Positions 53,306-64,000 of a stretch of DNA of 64,000 bases are shown one piece after another (within the stretch, counting starts at the first letter, position 1; each line of letters starts with the position of its first letter). The translations under genes and the position numbers were made by a program. The notes under the pieces were generated by a model, which was not told where the DNA came from, ran no database searches, and saw only the letters and a list, made by a program, of their open reading frames with translations. This stretch comes from Thelonectria olida (lineage: Eukaryota > Ascomycota > Sordariomycetes > Hypocreales > Nectriaceae), in the NCBI GenBank assembly GCA_020736575.1, contig JAGPYM010000048.1:1-64000 (forward strand). Reading direction: 5' to 3'.

Positions 53306-55062
53306 TACCCCCTTTTCTCAAATCCTCAGAACCGACGTCTTTGCTCATCGCGGGTGTTTGTGCCCAGCACAAGGCCATATATCGTCACTATGATTGCATA
53401 ATAAATTACTGCAGCATAAAACGGAGGGAGCGCACTGTGTGGCATGATTTAACTCTCGCCACCACCACGGCGTCTTAAGTTCTTATCCCGCCACTCCTCA
53501 AAACACGTCTAGCACTTACCAAATTCTCTGGTATATTCCATTCCCCTTCGCTAGCTTTACCTTTGTTCTTCTCCCTCTGTGGGGAACACAGAAATCATTT
53601 AAGCTACTTAACTAGCTGTACGTCATGATCGTGAAAGACGTACTGGACGCTTGAGTCAGGAGAAGGGCAATCTTCCGTCTCTGCTGGAGGGAAGTTGCCA
53701 TTTGATCTGTGGACAGCGCAGGGTTGTCCACCTCGACATGATTCGTCAAAAGTAAGCCTTGATCCTCCTTGTGCTACGTGAGAGCATCCGCACACCTTTC
53801 GTGCTCTTGAGCTGCTCTGGTGTCTTTTGCGCGTAGCTTACTTCAATTAACCATCCAGAATGAGACTTCACAAATAGGTTCATTACTCTACTTTCCCTGC
53901 AGAACGTATCTTCCGACTATAACAAAATAGTAAAAGCAAGATATCTGGTTACCCTAGCTAAAGCAGTGCTTACTGTATGGCTTCCTGCTCTCAGCGACGG
54001 TTAAATGCCTCGATTTCGAGCTCTATGACCTGGAGATTAAATCTGGTTTCTTATCGGGGACTATGCTCCCATAATCCTCTAGAGAAGGATACAAATTAGT
54101 CTTCGAGTTACGACCAACGAGCGAGAGAGCATCTTGGTATTTGACGGACAGCGGGCTGGCAGACGGGATGGAGCAGCCAGGAAGAATAATCTATGTAGTC
54201 ATTCAGCGCGGGCGCTATAACGGGAGTGAATGCGGGCTTGGACGGAGGGTGAATTAGCAGACAAGACAAGTTGGGCATTCAGACGCAAATGCACATACGA
54301 TCAAAAGGCGCGTCTTAGAACCCATCACCGGATTTATGGGACTACGCGCGCTCTTTTCTTCACACGACCATCCTCCACAGCAACAGAATGCAGAAATAAA
54401 CATGCACCAATCAGAACGGCATTATTCCGGCTGAAGAGGGAGTGCTTATTTGAGGATTGGTCGTGTTCAGTAGGCAAGCATCTTCGCAGCATGATCCCCT
54501 CATGACAGGTAGGTCATCAGTGCAATGGTATCCACAGAACTCGCGGTAAAGGAGATTGTTGTGGACTCAATCCTTCCCGGCGACGTAAATTCCTTTGTAC
54601 TCATCCAAAGTCTCGTTCTCAGGATTCTATGAGAGCCGACTAGTCCCGTATTTCATCGTGTGTCAGTTCTTTGGCGTTGGCTGCCATTGTCAAAGGTCCT
54701 CTCGACTGTCACAGCCAAGAAGGTCCGTTCTCCACTTTCTCTAGTTGACGGCGCACGATGTCTAGGGACGGTTGCCCACGCTGCCCAGACTATTTCTTCT
54801 ACAATGGAAGAAAGGCAGGATGCCCCGCTGGAGAAGCAAACGTCACTGACGGGCTCTTGTCACATGCTCGCTATCCGGTACCCAGCTGTTGGTCTGAGTT
54901 GCTTGCTACTTATTCAATTTAGGCGTGAAGGCGCCCCAGCAAGTGTTTTTTGCGTGGTAGGAGCTGTGCAAATAACCCACGCCTTAATTCGGCCAGTTCC
55001 GCTACAAAATGGTCAGACCAACCGCTAGCACAGCTATAAAGTTCTTCTGGCTGATTCGTGGT
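53306..55062. other. No supported gene; left flank of truncated copia
   Basis: Only short frames without recognisable motifs. No 3-prime LTR matching 58825-59166 was found here. Confidence 0.4.
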
Positions 55063-57591
55063 GATCTCCTCCTTTGAGGGCCCAGCAATAAGCAGGTCGT
55101 CCACATAGACAGCAATGAACATGTGTCCTTTGACAAAGACTCCCATGTCTGAGATCAACGGCTTGAAGCCTAGTTCCTTGAGGAAGTTGGAGAGAGTTTC
55201 ATACCAGACCCGTGGTGCCTGTTTGAGTCCATACAGCGCTTTTATGAGCTTGCAGACTCTCCCACTTCCATCGTCAAAGCCTTCAGGTTGTTCGACATAG
55301 ATTTCTTCTGTAATGTAGCCATACAAGAAGGCAGTTTTTACATCCATCTGTTCGAGTTCCAGATCAAGTGCGGCCGCTATAGCGAAGATCATCTTGTAGC
55401 TCATTGGTTTGACAACCGAGGCAAAGGTCTCATTGAAGTCGATCCCTTCTTTTTGTTCGAATCCTCTTACGACAAATCTGGCCTTGTATCGTAAGACTTC
55501 TCCACTTTCTCCTCGTTTGAGTTTAAAAACCCATTTTCATCGAAGAGCCTTTCGTCCTGGTGGCAGTTCGATAAGAGTCCAGACACCATTTTCTATTAGA
55601 GACCCATGTTCATCCTCAAGGCCAGTCCACCAAAGTTTCCCATGGGGTCCTTTCACAGCTTCTTTGAAGGTCTTCGGCTCCGATTGATCAAGGTCGCGTA
55701 CAATCAGGCAGAGTTGTCGTCCGATTGCTCCGAGGAAGGCAAAGTTCGTACTTGCTAGAGTATACCGAGACGGCAGTTGCCCTCTTGTCGATTGTTCTGG
55801 CAGACGTAGTTCAATATGTCGTTCAGTAGCTTCATTTGGAGCTTGATGTTCATCTTCGTGTCCATCTTCGACAACATGAATGGTCGACCTTCCTGATTCC
55901 TGATCAAAATCTCGTTCTGGGCCTCCCTCTGGTGACTCGTATGGTGTTTCTTCGCCGCGGGTGCTATCTCTCGTCTCATTTGTCTCTTGGATTGCGGTCG
56001 GCAGAGGAGCAGGACCTAGGGCAGCTGGCCACTCGGGATCCGGGTTATTTGAGTCTAGTCGTCGCCGCTGAAGGGGTCTTTGATCGTTCTCTACACGCGT
56101 AGGATTGTCCACGGTCGGCCTTTTCTTATGTTTGACATCCTCAGAGAAGATAACGTTGTTTGAGACGAACACTCTGTCTTTTCCATCGAGCAAAATGTAA
56201 TTCGTGCTACCTTGGTAACCGAGGAGTTTGCAGGGGATTCCTTTTGACTGCATCTTCTTTCGTTTTGAAGATGGGAGCAGAGCCCATCCTCGGGAACCAA
56301 GGATTCGCAAGTGACCAAGGTCAGGGATGTCTCCAAACCAGGCTTGGTATGGAGTAGTCGACATGCTTGCTGTGGGACACAGATTTCGAATGTAGTTTAC
56401 AGCTTTCAAGAAATACGGCCACCATTGTGGATGAAGCTCCGAGTTGAGCAGCGTTGGCGTGAGCTTCTCGAGCATAATTCGGTTGAGAACCTCAGCAAGG
56501 CCGTTTTGTTGATGTTGTTCTGTTGCTGTATACGAGAGTTTGATCCCTTTGTCATGGCAGAGTGAGACTAGGACTTGACTCCGATTCTCTCCTCCTCGAT
56601 CAAGATGTAGAAAATGACAACGCCTTTCTGGCCTTTCATGCTGTTTGATCAAGTGCTGAAAGCATTCTTCAAACTCAGATTTCTCCTTGATTGGATATAC
56701 CCAAGACATTTGAGTGAAGTCATCAATAAAACAGTCCCAGTAGCGACTTCCATCAGCTCCCACTTCTTGAAAAGGCCCCGCAATGTCAGCGTGAATACAC
56801 TCCAGGGGATAGGTTCCTTTCTTGATAGGCCGAATATGGGGGCATTCTTTAAGTTTGCCTTTCACACAGGCTTCACATGGGTCCGAGGGTGGTTCGTCTG
56901 GTCGGATGCCTGTGGACATCTTGATCAATTTCTTGATATTTCGTTCGCCCAAATGTGCAAGTCGTTCGTGCCAAAGTTGTAGTCGAGAATCTCCCACTGA
57001 AAAAGAGGCCAGAGCTGCTTGGAAGTGATCTTCTTCCGCCTCGTCAACCACGTAGAATCCACAGATCCTTGTTGCAGTGAGGACGGTTTTTCCCTTATTG
57101 GTGACGGTTGCTTTTCCATTCCGAATGAGGACTTCTGCTCCTTTCTTTTCCAGCGCAGAGACAGAGAGCAGGTTGGAATGCCCTCCTGGAACATATAGAG
57201 CATTGTCGAGCGTGACATCTTGGGGTCCATTTGGTCCTTGCACGCGAAGAGAGTAGGTGCCTCTTCCTTCCGGCATGACTATTGTATCTACAATGCCATT
57301 GATCGGGAGTCCCTGATATTTGTCAAGGGTTGCAAAGCTCTTTGATCGACAGAAGATGTGCGAGGAGGCACCGCTGTCCAGGACATGGATCCGTTCGAGG
57401 GCGCGAGCTTGAGATGAGATCTGTGATCCTGAGAGTCCAAGAGTCATTCCTATAAGTCCAAGGTGACTTTGGAAGTCGTTCTGCCAGAGAGCCAGCCGTG
57501 CTTGTTGAGGCTGAAGGTATGCTAGAGCGGTAGAATTTAGTTCGGAGTCCTTGTTGGCCTCCTTTTCTCCTTCTTTCTCCCGTCTCTGCAC
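55063..57591 (-). pseudogene. Copia pol (protease-integrase-RT), one in-frame stop and truncated
   Basis: Protease motif: HVLDSGASSHIF. GAG-pre-integrase: LWHERLAHLGERNI with a CEAC pair. Integrase: HADIAGPF, CFIDDFTQMSW, HLDRGGEN and EQHQQNGLAE give the DDE set. Reverse transcriptase: LPPGRKALR, a TGA stop at 55537, then in the same frame KWVFKLKRGESGEVLRYKAR, MDVKTAFLYGYI, LYGLKQAPRVWYE and IAVYVDDLLIA. The single stop and the loss of everything after KEEI make it inactive. The rest of the frame is unusually clean, so the copy is probably young. Confidence 0.9.
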
Positions 57592-58412
57592 CTTTCTTTG
57601 TCGCCTCTCAAGGAACTTTTTCCCATGTCCCCCCTAAGCTCTGGATGAAGTTTCCAGCAACTTGGTTTGTCGTGTCCCTTCCTTCCACAGTGCCCGCATC
57701 CTGAGGACTCCTGAGCCATCATGGCGGTGACTTGGGCAAGTCTGACGGTAACTCCCTTCTGTCGTTGTTCTTCTTGTTCCGCAGCGAAGATGGCAGTTTC
57801 AAAGGTGACAGCGGGTTTTGTGATAATGTCTGGATTGGCTGGATCTCGAACAGGAAGGATGCTGTGGTTTTGGGTAAAGGCAGTAAGGAATACTTCATAG
57901 CTTGGGCCAAGTCCACACAGGAACTTATTAAGGAATTGGGGTTCGCCGATCTGGCAGGTTCGATCCATCTCAAGAAGCTCGGCTCTTGCTTGCCGGAGTT
58001 TTTCTGCAAACTGCATAACCGAGTCACAAGAGTCTAGGTTAAGTTGCTGGTATTTTCGATCTAGCTCTTGAAAAATCGCACTTCCAGCAGGTCGGTAACG
58101 GGATTCAAGCAGGTTAATCATTTCGAGGGCTGTAGGGATTCCTCGAACGAAGTCTCGAGCGTTGTATCCAAGTCGATTTCGAATGGCGCCGCAGGATCGG
58201 TCCTGACGATTCCTCCAGGCTTCGATTCGAGTTTCGAGATCGTTTCCTTGGGCCGGAGGTTGTGCATTCCTGGTCAGAAGGTCTCCGAATCCGCACATGT
58301 CCAAAAGGTCCATCATTTCCCTCTTCCAGGCTATCCACTGGCTGGTTTCTTCCAGTTTTGGGATGTTGCCTAGACCGTTGAGGGGAGCGAGCGAGTCCTT
58401 GGTAGTTGGCAT
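57537..58412 (-). CDS. Copia gag-like protein
   Basis: The frame gives 291 residues. It contains WIAWKREMMDLLDMCGF, the UBN2-like region with LESRYRPAGSAIFQELDRKY and FLNKFLCGLGPSYE. A canonical CX2CX4HX4C knuckle (CGHCGRKGHDKPSC) lies near residue 240. An N-terminal extension in another frame (to about 58620) suggests a frameshift near 58410. The frame overlaps the pol frame by 55 nt, shifted by one, so either a programmed frameshift or a mutation separates gag and pol. Confidence 0.8.
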   Translation of the reverse strand: MPTTKDSLAPLNGLGNIPKLEETSQWIAWKREMMDLLDMCGFGDLLTRNAQPPAQGNDLETRIEAWRNRQDRSCGAIRNRLGYNARDFVRGIPTALEMINLLESRYRPAGSAIFQELDRKYQQLNLDSCDSVMQFAEKLRQARAELLEMDRTCQIGEPQFLNKFLCGLGPSYEVFLTAFTQNHSILPVRDPANPDIITKPAVTFETAIFAAEQEEQRQKGVTVRLAQVTAMMAQESSGCGHCGRKGHDKPSCWKLHPELRGDMGKSSLRGDKERCRDGRKKEKRRPTRTPN

Positions 58413-58824
58413 GGCGAAGCACGGATTCCTTGATTGCGGGTCTTTGGTAGGGTATAGATTCGATTCGAGGAGAGGTTTCCGTCTTTAGTTCGGCAATGTC
58501 ACAAGTAAGAGACCTTGCTGCGTCATTGCTGTCGAGTTCGTCTTCCGAGGGACTGGGATCTGATAGCCCTTCTGTTGTTGGAGTTGGTAGACGTGAGGAT
58601 GAAGGTTGGACATCCATGTCTTGACAAGAGGTGTCAAGATGAAACCGGCCAGTCGGAGCTCCGGGCTGCCGGTCAGAGAACCGTCTCAGCACAAGAGGGG
58701 TCAAAGGCTCCTTCCCCAGAGCATTCGTCCAGATCAGCAGTGAGGTTGGAAAATGCTCTTCGTGAAGGATTATGGTTTCTGAAGAGGGCGAGGCCTCGAG
58801 TTGTAGTTATTTGTAGACATTTCC

Positions 58825-59166
58825 TGTTAGTTGGTTTGTAAGCTTTTGTAGTGAGGGAGGAGGCTGAGGAGGCTGGCAGAAGATTGGTATTTTGAGAAAA
58901 CTTCTCCTTTGAGAGGCTGGGAGTTTTCAGCTTCGTTACTGGAGGCTCGTTAATGTGTCTTAATAGCTTAGGTGGTCTTAGCCGACGTTGCCGTAGAGAG
59001 TAAGCTTGCTGGCCATCGGCTGAAATTGGATAGGCTGAGTTAGTGCGCAGTAGAAGGAAGTCTTTCGACTTCATCATAGTTATACAGTGCGCACGTACTT
59101 GAGATAGGTTAATTGTATAGACTAAGTGCCAAGACTAGATGATTGCTTTGTGCTTAGTGGTTAACA
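58825..59166 (-). repeat. 5-prime LTR of copia element
   Basis: The 342-bp segment, read on the minus strand, begins TGTTAACCACTAAGCACAAA and ends CCAACTAACA, so it has TG...CA ends with short TGTTA/TAACA inversions. It ends about 400 bp before the gag frame. The assignment is inferred from ends and position, because the second LTR is lost. Confidence 0.55.
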
Positions 59167-60205
59167 CACTATATGAAGCCGGTTAATTAGGGGACATGTG
59201 GTACAGTATAATAATACAATACAATTTATTACGCCCGGCGACTTGAACCGAAAGGGCACTAATTACTAATATACACATATACTGCCCAAATTGTGTCCTA
59301 ATCTCTTCAAGCCCATACTATTGGTACACTATATTCATGAGAAAAAACGTGGCTTTTAAAACAACGCTATGCGATGACACATTGAATGCAGCGCAGCTCG
59401 ACTAGTTTGCAAGTCGAATAGCAACACTTGGGAGCAACGCGCACGTCGCGCTTGATGTTTACACCATTATCGAGGTTTTGGTTGTGATCGAGAAACAATC
59501 CATTCGTGCTGAGCTTCTGAGAAGGCCTCCATCCCCACGCCCCCTTTACCTAGGAGACATCAAGGGTCGTGTCCACACACACTGACCTATGAGTGGCGTC
59601 ATGCGAAGCAACGACAGTCAGATCAAGAACCCTTCAATCGGACTTTTGGTGCTGATCGATCCCTTTTTTGCCCAAGAATCAGCTGCCTTCCCTCACCACC
59701 CGATATCCTCCGGAACCAAGGCTCTCAACGGATCGCTAAGGGAAATGTGGATTCCCAAGATTGCAAGACCACGACCTAAACCGCAATGCAAAGTTTCAAT
59801 GCCCCAAAGTTCGCTATGGTTTCTGCCTAGCGTACCAGAATGTAAGCGCTATCCCGGGAATAAGACGGCTACTTGACAGGTCTACAGGTCTGAACGGTGT
59901 GCATCCACTGACATGGGAGAGGGGTAAAAAACAGGCTAGGTTGCTCATCTAATGATTTTCCAGACCTGTTGAAAAGCATGAGATTGTGCCCCAACGACCT
60001 CACAGACCCCTCACATTATCTACACAGACCCCTAGTTACAACTATGAACAGACAGCTTGGAGGAAGACAGGACAACTTTATTAGTGACCTAATAGGTATT
60101 TCATATCCTTCAGTATGCCAACCAAAGGCTTCTAATAATAACATGCTACCTAGACGATAGAATTGGAGGGTATTCCCAAGTAAAAAGAGACCGCATTCTG
60201 TCCTA
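59167..60205. other. No supported gene
   Basis: Short frames only between the copia LTR and the DUF7703-type gene. Confidence 0.4.
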
Positions 60206-61323
60206 TTAGAAACCGCGAGTTGCCAGATGGACCTCGGAAGATGTCTTCGACTCCCCGTTATATGCCTTCGCCGCTCCAGTCGTTGAGTCGGCCGATGACT
60301 TTCTGCTCCCCGTCTCATCATGCTGTCTTTCCTCCTGGTGGAGGATAATCTCAGTCGTCATCATGACCCTATTGTCATTCCGAGTCGGCGATATCTGTGC
60401 TCCATTACTAGAGCCTTCGCTACCTGCCATGGCATATGCTTGATATGAGACGCTAGTAGGCTTGCCACCTGCTTCGTCGGTGAAAGTTTCCAGGGGGATA
60501 CTAGTGCTATTAACTGTGTTACGGCTTCGACTTCGTGGGCCAGAGCTGGCATTCTTGCTTCCGGTCGTCACTTCGACGAGGCGATTTAGAATGGTGAACT
60601 CCAGCTTCAGCTTTGTGCTGTAGAAAAAGGACTTGTACGATATCTGATACTCGTATTGGTTCGCATACTCAAGACCTAGGATGGTAATATCGAGGATGAT
60701 GATGAGAATGTTAACAAGGACAAGGTGCTTCATCAAACGGCGACTTGACCTGGTGTTCCCCATAGACCGTTCGAGCCTCATAAGCTTGACCGTTTCGATA
60801 ATGTAGAAACTGGATAAGATGATTTCTTGGAGAAAGAAGATAGTGACCTGGATCTTTTCCATAATAGAATAGGGCCTCTGCCACATCTCAGGGCTACTGG
60901 AGAAAGAACCATAGACCATAGGGATGATAGCGCCATGGCAGATAATTCCGTCGGTGACAATCATCCATAAGATCAGCCTGAGACGTTTTCGGTTCCGCAG
61001 AACCAAATGCAGCCGGGACCAAAGCACCATTGACTGACCGGTGACCATGCACACCCAGCCGATCATAATCAACGTGCAAGAAAAGTAACCCAGCGACGGG
61101 GACCCGAAGTACTTGATGAGGAAGCCCGCACAGTACAAGGGAATGCCCCAAGTGGTGATAAGGAAGGTCCAAAAGTACAGCCCGGCATAACGTTTGAATG
61201 TCCCCCAGATGATGCAGTTGAGCTTATGATATTGTAAAAGGAGATTGCAAGGAAGACGATGACGATGGTCAGGGATATTTGGGAGTGGCCGTCAACCCCG
61301 GAACCGAAGCCGCGAGCCTTCAT
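60206..61323 (-). pseudogene. DUF7703-type integral membrane protein with 1-nt frameshift
   Basis: The N-terminal part (61323 to about 61229) encodes SLTIVIVFLAISFYNII. After an apparent one-base deletion at about 61228 the next frame continues LNCIIWGTFKRYAGLYFWTF and stays open to 60206. Hydrophobic helices follow: LGYFSCTLIMIGWVCMVTG, LRLILWMIVTDGIICHGAII, VTIFFLQEIILSSFYIIETV and LVLVNILIIILDITILGLEY. Together they give about seven membrane spans and a Ser/Thr-rich cytosolic tail, about 370 residues. This matches the fungal DUF7703 integral membrane family of unknown function. Apart from the single frameshift the gene is intact, so a sequencing error or a very recent mutation are both possible. 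Confidence 0.75.
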
Positions 61324-64000
61324 CCAAATCGCTATCGGAGGTTGTAACGAGATACTTCTTGCTTGGTAATGGAATGAATTAATAATAATGAAGGGTTGCC
61401 CAAAAACGTGACGGGCGACGAAAGGATGGCATCTGTTAGAAGAGAGGAAGAAGCAAAGAGCAAAGCGGTTTTTCGAGCCTAGATAAAGGTAGAAGGTCGA
61501 TTGTTACAAGCCACGCACTCGGCTGCGCTCCTGTGGCCGTTGCAGCTGCACGCCTCTAGCTCAGGGGGGTCCACCGCACGCAGGGCCCTGACTAGTAGGG
61601 GTCCAAACCTTTCCCTCAAGCTTTGGTTGGCCGAAGCCGGGAAGCGTCGCTGCATTTGGGTTTAGGGTTAAGTGCCACTGTGCCAGAGAGGCTGCTGTTG
61701 TGTATCCGGTTTCGAAAGATGAGAGATGGAGTGGGCTGCGGGCTCAGAAGCCACTGGCGAGCTAGTCAGTCAACTCTGATTCGCTCCCCGGACAGGCAGG
61801 CAATGCCAAGGTGCAGAGGGAGAGAAGCCACTTGGGAAGAACTAGATGTCGATTTCGACTGAAGACCTTAAGACGAACAAGGGAAACGGCTGGTGAGATC
61901 CTTGAAGCGCATGGACTTGGCATGTTGTCGAGCTGCAGGGGGGTATCTCGGCCTCTCTATCCGGAGGCAAGGGTGACACTGAATCCTGGCTCTGAATATT
62001 TGCTAGTGCGTCTCTAGAAGAAAGTTCGCGGTACGATATGGAAAGTAAGCATGCTAATATTGAAGTGATGGTTGAGAAAGGAGAGGAACTTCGCGCGTGA
62101 AGGCTTGGAGTGAGCCGGGCTGCGGTCTTTCTTTGGGCATTCCTTGCATATCTTGATATCGTTACCTTGCTTCTTCTAGATCAAGCCCCTGGAGATCTGC
62201 AATGTAGACGGGAGGTCTTCTAGAAGGACGCATTTGACGATGGTACTCCCAAAGGACGTATGAGATTTGTCTCTCCTTTATATTGTCTAGTAACAACGCT
62301 TCCTCCACCAGCAAGCCTCATCATTAAAGTGTCAAAGCCGGGCCATTTACCCCAGCCATCTTGGCATTTAGTTCCCGTTTCCTTCCGCACGTACAGTCGG
62401 ACTCCTCGTGTATCCGGCCTAAAAGATTGACTAAGGGACGCCACCCATAGCGCCTATTTGTGGCGGAACCCGCCAGCATGGTAATTAATAGCTGCGAGAA
62501 CAAGGGTATGAAATGCATGATTAGCGACATCGTCGCTGCCCCGCCATTTGTAGTGAACATTTGATCCTCTTAGCTTTGGCCTAGCCTGAATCCGAGCTCT
62601 AGTGGGCTAATTCAAACTTTGGTCACACACACTCACAACCTGGCCACCTACTTAGTAACTGGCCCTTCTGCACATTCGTGACAATTGATGGCAGATGACG
62701 GCTTGTCACTGGTTTCAGCCATTTCACCTGGAATCATGCCATTTCGTTGTCGAGATCTCCGCGGAGTAGACTGTCTGAATCGTGGACATTTTCCGGTGTT
62801 GGCGCGTAGCGTCCTTGAGTTGGCGGGATAACGCGGGCAGCACACGGATAGTTAACTTGCCGCCAAAGACGGAGACACTAATAAGAGAGACGTGAGTTGA
62901 GCAGTTGTGCCTTGAGTCAGCAGGCCAATCCCGCTCTAGCTGTAGTAAATCGCGCGGCCACCAAGGAACAGAGCTGCTGTTCATCCACTGCTCAACGCAG
63001 TGCACCAAAGAAGACGCGAACTTTAGATCTGAATATTAACAACGCTTAAATTCTCAAGACGCAATAAGCGTTTTGCCGGCGGACGCGTCTCAAAATGTGC
63101 TCGCATCTTTAGGACAACCACGCGGTTCAGCAGTTGCCCAGATAACTGTACCAGGGTCGAAGACGACCTCGTCACGGAGAATTGCTCGCAATTCGAAAAA
63201 AAAATCGGGGGCGCTTGCAAGGACCCTAAGGTGGTGAATTTTGGCCAGTCAAAGAGCAGGAGTCAGTGTATGAATCATAAGGATGAAGGCTATAGCGATC
63301 GTAACACACGTTGAGAATCGCCTCGTCGGTTTCTTTATTGGCGAAGGCGCAGCGTGTCAACGACAAACGGCATTCTGTTACGGTTCGAGGTGGCGGGCAG
63401 TGTATGGGAATACCACGTGCAGTGAATAGTAAAGAATATGCTTCCTAATATACCATGGGCCCTTAGTATAGGCCCCTGTGCTGAAGTTTAAACCAGAGCC
63501 CAGCCTATTAGCTCCTATCCAGACTTTACGCAGTTGGCTACGTGCAGGATTGATCGGGCAGTTGGATCCATACTGATAGAACCTTCGAGGGAATGATGGC
63601 GATATGTTAAGGTTGAGTTGTGCAAGGGATTTACTCCCTTGCTCGTTATGTGGAAATCCTTTCCACATTGTGGATTCACATCCATAATGGATATCATGTC
63701 CATCCATACCACCGTGATCTTAGTCATCATCCACATCAATTCCATATCCTCGGATGTGTAGTGGAGTGGAGTGGCTTTGAACCCTGTGAGACAGTCACCA
63801 TCCGCTAGTAACTACAAATCTCTCACGAGATTATCATACAGTACGATACCTATTCAATCTTTTCCCTCCTTGTCATCCCCAACTTAGCGAACGCACAATT
63901 GGCTTTCGTATGAGTACTAAGTTAATAACTCTCAAGTATGTTTTCGCTTGTCGCCCGTGCGAGCTCAGTTGGTCGACCGAATTGAGTTGGCTGAAGTAAT
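61324..64000. other. 2.7 kb without recognisable genes
   Basis: Both strands show only short frames without motifs. The first few hundred bases should contain the promoter of the DUF7703-type gene. No terminal repeats, tRNA or transposon pieces were recognised. Confidence 0.45.

Larger units (their letters stand above)
55063..59166 (-). mobile_element. Ty1/copia retrotransposon, 3-prime truncated
   Basis: Reading on the minus strand, the order is LTR (59166-58825), gag, protease, integrase and the first half of reverse transcriptase. The order of integrase before reverse transcriptase defines Ty1/copia. Homology stops at about 55063, just after the YVDD motif; the rest of RT, RNase H and the 3-prime LTR are missing. 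Confidence 0.9.

Overview
The window comes from a filamentous ascomycete (Pezizomycotina) nuclear genome. The evidence is many short GT-AG introns of about 40-70 bp, a canonical Zn2Cys6 regulator, a fungal bZIP factor, a fungal DUF7703-type membrane protein, an intron-bearing ATP synthase OSCP gene and a typical fungal transposon load (Tc1/mariner, pogo/Fot1, hAT, piggyBac-like, MULE, Tad-type LINE, Ty1/copia). No rRNA, tRNA or CRISPR was seen. Exon structures were inferred by eye from splice sites, phase and protein continuity. For ten genes the proposed exons sum to an exact multiple of three.

Layout. From 1 to about 12.8 kb lies a GC-rich accessory-looking block. It holds a pseudokinase, a coiled-coil protein, a MADS-like protein, a small chromodomain protein, a compact DUF4139-like protein, several unrecognised reading frames and a 0.75-kb minisatellite. 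A TACTGTA palindrome recurs between these genes. From 12.86 to 18.14 kb two apparently intact DNA transposons stand side by side, a piggyBac-like element and a hAT element. From 18.9 to 25.9 kb come an OrsD-like relic, an intact PD-(D/E)XK-like gene, a Tc1 element carrying a MITE and a solo LTR, and a MULE with 114-bp inverted repeats that carries a FAR1/zinc-knuckle protein. From 26.1 to 32.1 kb there are two core metabolic genes (ATP5/OSCP and a mitochondrial NAD+-type carrier) around a degraded LINE.

From 32.3 to 42.2 kb the sequence is mixed: a perfect hAT MITE, an intact gene of possible gasdermin type, an RGS-domain fragment, a degenerate pogo element, a Tc1 fragment, a V-ATPase subunit a fragment and a BTB gene. 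From 43.4 to 52.5 kb there are four well-formed genes: a membrane-anchored alpha/beta hydrolase, a Zn2Cys6 factor, an amidohydrolase-fold protein without its metal ligands and a bZIP factor. Two MITEs lie between the second and third of these. From 53 to 59.2 kb are a Tc1-type MITE and a truncated copia element. The window ends with a frameshifted seven-helix-type membrane protein gene and about 2.7 kb without recognisable genes.

How they fit together. The core genes (OSCP, carrier) have mitochondrial roles. The 43-52 kb group pairs two regulators with two hydrolase-fold proteins and could be a small regulated locus, but no backbone biosynthetic gene is present. Much of the rest is repeat-driven. 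The pogo element at 36.7-38.7 kb and three 440-bp MITEs share terminal sequences and look like one family. Several gene pieces (V-ATPase a, RGS, 2EXR, OrsD) are broken remains.
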